A stretch of DNA of 6,497 bases from an uncultured bacterium (GTDB taxonomy: Bacteria; Bacillota; Clostridia; Oscillospirales; Acutalibacteraceae). How positions within the stretch are numbered: position 1 is the first letter of the stretch; each line of letters begins with the position of its first letter. The stretch spans positions 1-6,497 of the forward strand of contig CAKXIK010000080.1 in NCBI GenBank assembly GCA_934875675.1. The letters run 5' to 3'. The position numbers were made by a program, and so were the translations under genes. Below the pieces are notes generated by a model. It saw only the letters and a program-made list of their open reading frames with translations. It did no database searches and had not been told where the DNA came from. This document shows positions 5,709 through 6,497 of this stretch, one piece after another.

Positions 5709-6497
5709 TTATTTTTGATATTGCTTCTGAAGTGCTTCGGCTCGCTGCAAATAACAATCCAGCGATTCCATCTCAAACTCTTCCATGACATCTGCCACAG
5801 AAAACTCGCGGGTTTCTGACGTCAGCAGTACCGCACCCAACAGCCCCGGATCCTGAATCTGAATTTTTTCGCCGTATTTTTTCTTTGCCTTCTGCAGCTT
5901 TCCCCAGTTAAAATCCAAGTGAAGCACTGCATAATCCAGATTAACCGTGTGCACCAGGCTTGAGGTGTAGTTGGTTGACGAGGCTAACAGTTGTCCCGTG
6001 GGCGAAACCACGGTACACGGCAGTCGTTCAACCGCCGAAACAAAATATGCCCGGTTAGCAAGCGCCCATTGTGCTTGCAGTGAACCCCCGTGAAATGCAG
6101 ATGAAAACAGAATCAGTTCCGGACGGAGCTTTTGGTACTGTTGCTGCAATGAAAGAAAGTTCAGATCAAAGCAGGTAACAAGCCCCACCCGGCCAATTGG
6201 GCAGTTCAACACAGCCGGTGCAGTTCCGCATCGCATATCAAGCTCCTCCATCTCGCCAATCGTCAGCTTGTTTTTATCATAAATTCCCTGTATTCTGCCA
6301 ACGCAATCAATCAGATAGGTAGAATTCCGAAAAAATCCGTCTGAATCAAGCCGGATGGTGGGATACGCCAGATAAGTCCTGTTACTTTTTGCAATCCTGC
6401 ACAGGAAGGTAAGAATCCGATTTTCCCGCCTTCGGACATAGTCTTGCTTTTCCTCCGGGGAAAATTCTGCCGGAATATCGCACGTTTCGGGCAGAAC
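5709..6497 (-). CDS. Nitrilase-superfamily carbon-nitrogen hydrolase (5' end outside window)
   Basis: The frame is open from the window edge at 6497 to TAA at 5709-5711, giving 262 visible residues. The ATG at 6251 is internal, because the catalytic motifs lie upstream of it. All three members of the superfamily's Glu-Lys-Cys triad are visible: VLPETC (Glu, visible residue 4), GIYDKNKL (Lys 75) and GLVTCFDLNF (Cys 109). After the cysteine come FSSAFHGGS and an ALANRAYFV helix-strand, as in amidase-type members. The family hydrolyses amides, N-carbamoyl compounds or nitriles through a thioester on the Cys. With Glu so close to the edge, perhaps 40 residues are missing, so the full protein would be about 300 aa. 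The tail after about residue 195 is rich in Lys, Gln and Glu and not obviously conserved. It is the first visible gene of the leftward cluster, 40 nt before the oxidoreductase. The exact substrate class cannot be told. Confidence 0.9.
   Translation of the reverse strand, partial: VLPETCDIPAEFSPEEKQDYVRRRENRILTFLCRIAKSNRTYLAYPTIRLDSDGFFRNSTYLIDCVGRIQGIYDKNKLTIGEMEELDMRCGTAPAVLNCPIGRVGLVTCFDLNFLSLQQQYQKLRPELILFSSAFHGGSLQAQWALANRAYFVSAVERLPCTVVSPTGQLLASSTNYTSSLVHTVNLDYAVLHLDFNWGKLQKAKKKYGEKIQIQDPGLLGAVLLTSETREFSVADVMEEFEMESLDCYLQRAEALQKQYQK

Noticed and set aside
5709..6251. ATG at 6251 as the start of the hydrolase
   Set aside because: The frame stays open to the window edge and the catalytic Glu and Lys motifs lie upstream of this ATG.

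Overview
The window looks like a chromosomal segment of a Gram-positive, low-to-moderate GC bacterium, probably Bacillota/Clostridia and possibly a gut lineage. The reasons are strong AAGGAGG-type ribosome binding sites, a textbook sigma-A promoter, T-tailed terminators and a tyrosine recombinase of the kind carried by Tn916-like integrative elements. No species can be named from this sequence.

Left part (1 to about 960, + strand): the C-terminal half of a tyrosine recombinase/integrase enters from the left edge and ends at 392, followed by a T-tailed terminator. A gene-poor stretch follows. It holds a perfect TTGACA-17-TATAAT promoter, three copies of TACATCAT, a pair of CAAAGT repeats, and what looks like a broken small membrane-protein gene (646-831, one in-frame TAA). 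A strong hairpin terminator lies at 864-896. This has the layout of one end of an integrative element. An AT-rich stretch (944-968) resembling a Tn916-type target is a possible junction.

Right part (about 1037 to 6497, - strand): five genes all read right to left and are closely packed. In transcription order they are a nitrilase-superfamily carbon-nitrogen hydrolase (5' end outside the window), two different Gfo/Idh/MocA oxidoreductases (395 and 362 aa), an enolase-superfamily enzyme of the muconate-lactonizing/epimerase type (434 aa, ATGA overlap with the gene before it), and an AraC-family regulator with a cupin sensor domain. The spacings (40, 28, -4 and 93 nt) suggest one operon. The likely job is catabolism of a sugar, cyclitol or sugar-acid derivative: oxidoreductases act on hydroxyls or keto groups, the enolase-fold enzyme does proton-transfer chemistry next to a carboxylate, and the hydrolase cleaves an amide or nitrile C-N bond. 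The AraC protein would sense the substrate. No transporter or kinase is visible, so the substrate cannot be named.

The two halves converge. An orphan Shine-Dalgarno sequence on the - strand (970-976), just past the regulator gene and with no start codon behind it, may mark where the element interrupted the downstream end of the operon.
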